From Chthonomonadaceae bacterium (GTDB taxonomy: Bacteria; Armatimonadota; Fimbriimonadia; Fimbriimonadales; Fimbriimonadaceae): a DNA stretch of 64,000 nt. Every line of letters begins with the position of its first letter. The first letter of the stretch is position 1. Positions 62,662-64,000 of this stretch are shown one piece after another. A program made the position numbers and the translations under genes. Location of the stretch: NCBI GenBank assembly GCA_015709495.1, contig CP054189.1, positions 2,232,001 to 2,296,000 on the forward strand, written 5' to 3'. The notes under the pieces were generated by a model. The model was not told the origin of the DNA and did no database searches. It was given only the letters and a program-made list of their open reading frames with translations.

Positions 62662-63030
62662 GGAGCCCTTGACATGCGTGGGGCGCGCCCCGAGTTTGAC
62701 ATCGGTGAGGAGCAGACCCGAGAACAGCATCCCGGCCTTTGACATCAGGTCGTAGTGTTCAGCGTCCAGGATGTCGGGCTTGTCTGAGGGAGCATGAGCA
62801 ACGATAAAGAGGTCCGCCTCATGCAAGTCCTCAAGGCGCAAGGGGCCAAGCCACTCTTTCCAATGGTCCTTGATCCATTCCCCGAGATTCCCAAAGACGA
62901 ACATCTCGGCGTCCACGATTTTCGGGAGACTCGCTGTCAGAAACGGAACATGCAAGCCAATACACGCGAACTTCTCTCCTTCTTTCAGTTCGAAGGGATT
63001 CTCCACAGACTCTGTGAACGCTTCCATCAT
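62662..63030 (-). pseudogene. Hypothetical protein truncated by the IS3 element
   Basis: About 120 codons remain from ATG 63030: [20 protein letters not shown], then [60 protein letters not shown], ending LTDVKLGARPTHVKGS before entering the IS. No stop codon of its own remains. Family not recognised. Confidence 0.6.
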
Positions 63031-63034
63031 GGTG

Positions 63035-63063
63035 TTGCAGGAGGATACCGGATCAGCTATACT
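63035..63063 (+). promoter_or_regulatory. Promoter upstream of UvrA-like fragment 2
   Basis: TTGCAG (63035-63040), 17 nt, TATACT (63058-63063), then 9 nt to ATG 63073: a very short or absent leader. Confidence 0.55.
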
Positions 63064-63072
63064 CTTGTCCAC

Positions 63073-63267
63073 ATGTCAGGTTCGGGTTGGCTCATCCTGC
63101 GAGGCGCTTCCGGGAACAACCTCCAATCGCTCGACGCGGCGATCCCCGTCGGCCTGTTCACCTGCGTGACCGGCGTCAGCGGGAGCGGAAAGTCCACGCT
63201 GATCCAAGACACCCTGTATCCCCGGCTGCTCTATGAGCTTTACGGAACGAGGACGACCTGGGCACCG
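63073..63267 (+). pseudogene. UvrA-like NBD fragment 2
   Basis: [40 protein letters not shown] (Walker A), [25 protein letters not shown]. Homologous to fragment 1 but with many silent and some amino-acid differences, so not a recent duplicate. It stops resembling UvrA at the same Trp-Ala-Pro position. Confidence 0.75.
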
Positions 63268-63277
63268 CAAATGCTAG

Positions 63278-63649
63278 TCAGATCGAGCAACACTCCTCCC
63301 CGTTCTGGCCCGAGCCCTTGAATGCAGCAAATGCCTTCAAAGCCCACGTCTCACCCACACAGCCGCCCATGGTAGAAGCGACCGCGCAAATCTCCCCGAT
63401 CTCTTCCTCGTTCGCGCCCATCTCGCGCGACTTGAGCGCGTAATACTTCACGCACGGCTCGCACCGTGCGCTGATGGACCACAGCAACGCGGAAAGCACT
63501 TTGAACTTGGACGGAAGTGCGCCGTCGCTGTAGATCGCCTTCTGCCGCATCCCTTGAATTGCGCCCGTCGTGCCGTGAGTCGCTTTCGCGAAGTCGGTAA
63601 GGTGCTGATAGGCTGGTTCGATGTCCGTGAGTTGATGGCTCATTCTCAT
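63278..63649 (-). CDS. Carboxymuconolactone decarboxylase / AhpD-like protein
   Basis: 123 residues. [60 protein letters not shown] with the CxxC redox motif (CEPC) followed by Y-Y-A-L-K in place of the usual proton-relay His, then [20 protein letters not shown]. Ends with a CC pair (GEECCSI). The start overlaps the MerTP-like stop by 4 nt (ATGA), so the two are coupled. Thiol-disulfide role inferred. Confidence 0.85.
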   Translation of the reverse strand: MRMSHQLTDIEPAYQHLTDFAKATHGTTGAIQGMRQKAIYSDGALPSKFKVLSALLWSISARCEPCVKYYALKSREMGANEEEIGEICAVASTMGGCVGETWALKAFAAFKGSGQNGEECCSI

Positions 63650-64000
63650 TGCTCCTTGATCTCTTGGGCCTTGAAGCCCGCTTTCTCAACCGCGGCCAAT
63701 ATCGCCGCCGCTTGGGGTCTGGGTTTGGCGACGATGACCGCGAGCCTCTTCTTCTCTAAGTCAACCCGCGCGGTGGTAACGCCCGGAACTCTCTCGACTC
63801 CCGCTTTGATCGGGGCGGCGCAAGCCTCGCAGTCCATGCCTTCCACACTGAAAACCAGTGTCGTCTCAAAGGCTTTGGCCGCGATCGGCGAAACCGGCTC
63901 ATTTGCATGAACTTTCGCCGCAAGCAAGTTCGGATACGCCGCCATCGCCACCGCGAACACCGCCACCGTCCACATGACGCCGATGTTCACCTTGCGCCGC
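63646..64000 (-). CDS. MerTP-like mercuric transporter, C-terminal part (5' end outside window)
   Basis: The visible ~117 codons read RRKVNIGVMWTVAVFAVAMA then AYPNLLA, a transmembrane helix, a short linker, and a heavy-metal-associated domain FETTLVFSVEGMDCEACAAP with the metal-binding GMDCEAC motif, ending [18 protein letters not shown]. The frame is open to the window edge, so the last membrane helix of a MerT-like protein is fused to a MerP-like domain (MerTP arrangement). Coupled to the downstream AhpD-like gene. A free MerP with signal peptide starting at a GTG near 63990 is less likely. Confidence 0.72.
   Translation of the reverse strand, partial: RRKVNIGVMWTVAVFAVAMAAYPNLLAAKVHANEPVSPIAAKAFETTLVFSVEGMDCEACAAPIKAGVERVPGVTTARVDLEKKRLAVIVAKPRPQAAAILAAVEKAGFKAQEIKEQ

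Noticed and set aside
61431-62665. Target site duplication for the IS3 element
   Set aside because: Flanking bases (GGTC on the left, GGAG on the right) do not match; the flanks probably rearranged.

Overview
The window is a roughly 62% GC bacterial chromosome segment. It mixes a well-kept housekeeping stretch with a strongly rearranged accessory stretch. The combination of PEP-CTERM sorted exported proteins (five sorting signals), type IV pilin-like proteins with the [23 protein letters not shown] leader family, large RHS/YD-repeat proteins, a UPF0182 membrane protein and a VPS10/sortilin-like propeller is what I associate with Armatimonadota (Fimbriimonadia-like). This is an inference from gene content; no rRNA or other phylogenetic marker was compared. 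No tRNA or rRNA gene was seen.

Region by region. 1-1.8 kb: start of an acetyl-xylan-esterase-like gene, a NIL-domain gene, and a leuA lacking its leucine-regulatory domain. 1.8-4.4 kb: an intact IS256-family element with an 8-bp target duplication, surrounded by copies of a dispersed palindromic repeat. 4.4-10.9 kb: a PEP-CTERM protein next to a SARP/BTAD regulator (with a SARP-type direct repeat between them), cupin, EVE domain, pgk, and a pilin-like protein with a small membrane partner. 11.0-24.5 kb: one long leftward run (VPS10-like propeller, acuC-like deacetylase, UPF0182, aroA, cmk, dapA, DUF4139, aroC, pstB), partly translationally coupled, giving aromatic amino acid, lysine/peptidoglycan and nucleotide precursors. 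24.6-30.5 kb: a lipoprotein, rluD-type synthase, CIRCE-controlled groES-groEL with a terminator, MOSC protein and aldehyde dehydrogenase. 30.5-33.4 kb: a secreted ankyrin-repeat gene cut by an ISL3 element. 33.6-35.2 kb: a MerR-thioredoxin fusion followed by two genes whose in-frame TGA falls exactly where the family has a catalytic/ligand Cys, i.e. two probable selenoproteins. 36.6-47.8 kb: a leftward array made of one full rhs gene followed by orphan RHS C-terminal modules, each with a different tip and a different small downstream gene (toxin/immunity organisation). 48-58.9 kb: a nitronate-monooxygenase-like enzyme, coiled-coil secreted protein, PEP-CTERM proteins, a MITE-like element, a second pilin-like gene, an ArsR regulator and a cyclase/NB-ARC/TPR regulator. 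58.9-64 kb: a 57-bp tandem repeat, hicAB, a second RHS-tip/TPR module, an IS3 element, two UvrA-like fragments, and an AhpD-like/MerTP-like pair running off the edge.

Most noteworthy are (i) the two adjacent TGA-containing genes with hairpins suitable as bacterial SECIS elements, and (ii) a pair seen at two separate loci: an RHS C-terminal tip carrying the ELVE..DPTPV motif followed by a ~330-residue helical-repeat protein. The second could be an undescribed polymorphic toxin/immunity family. Several genes (rhs, merR-like, EVE, a UvrA-like start) have a -10 box only 6-9 nt before the start codon, suggesting leaderless mRNAs.
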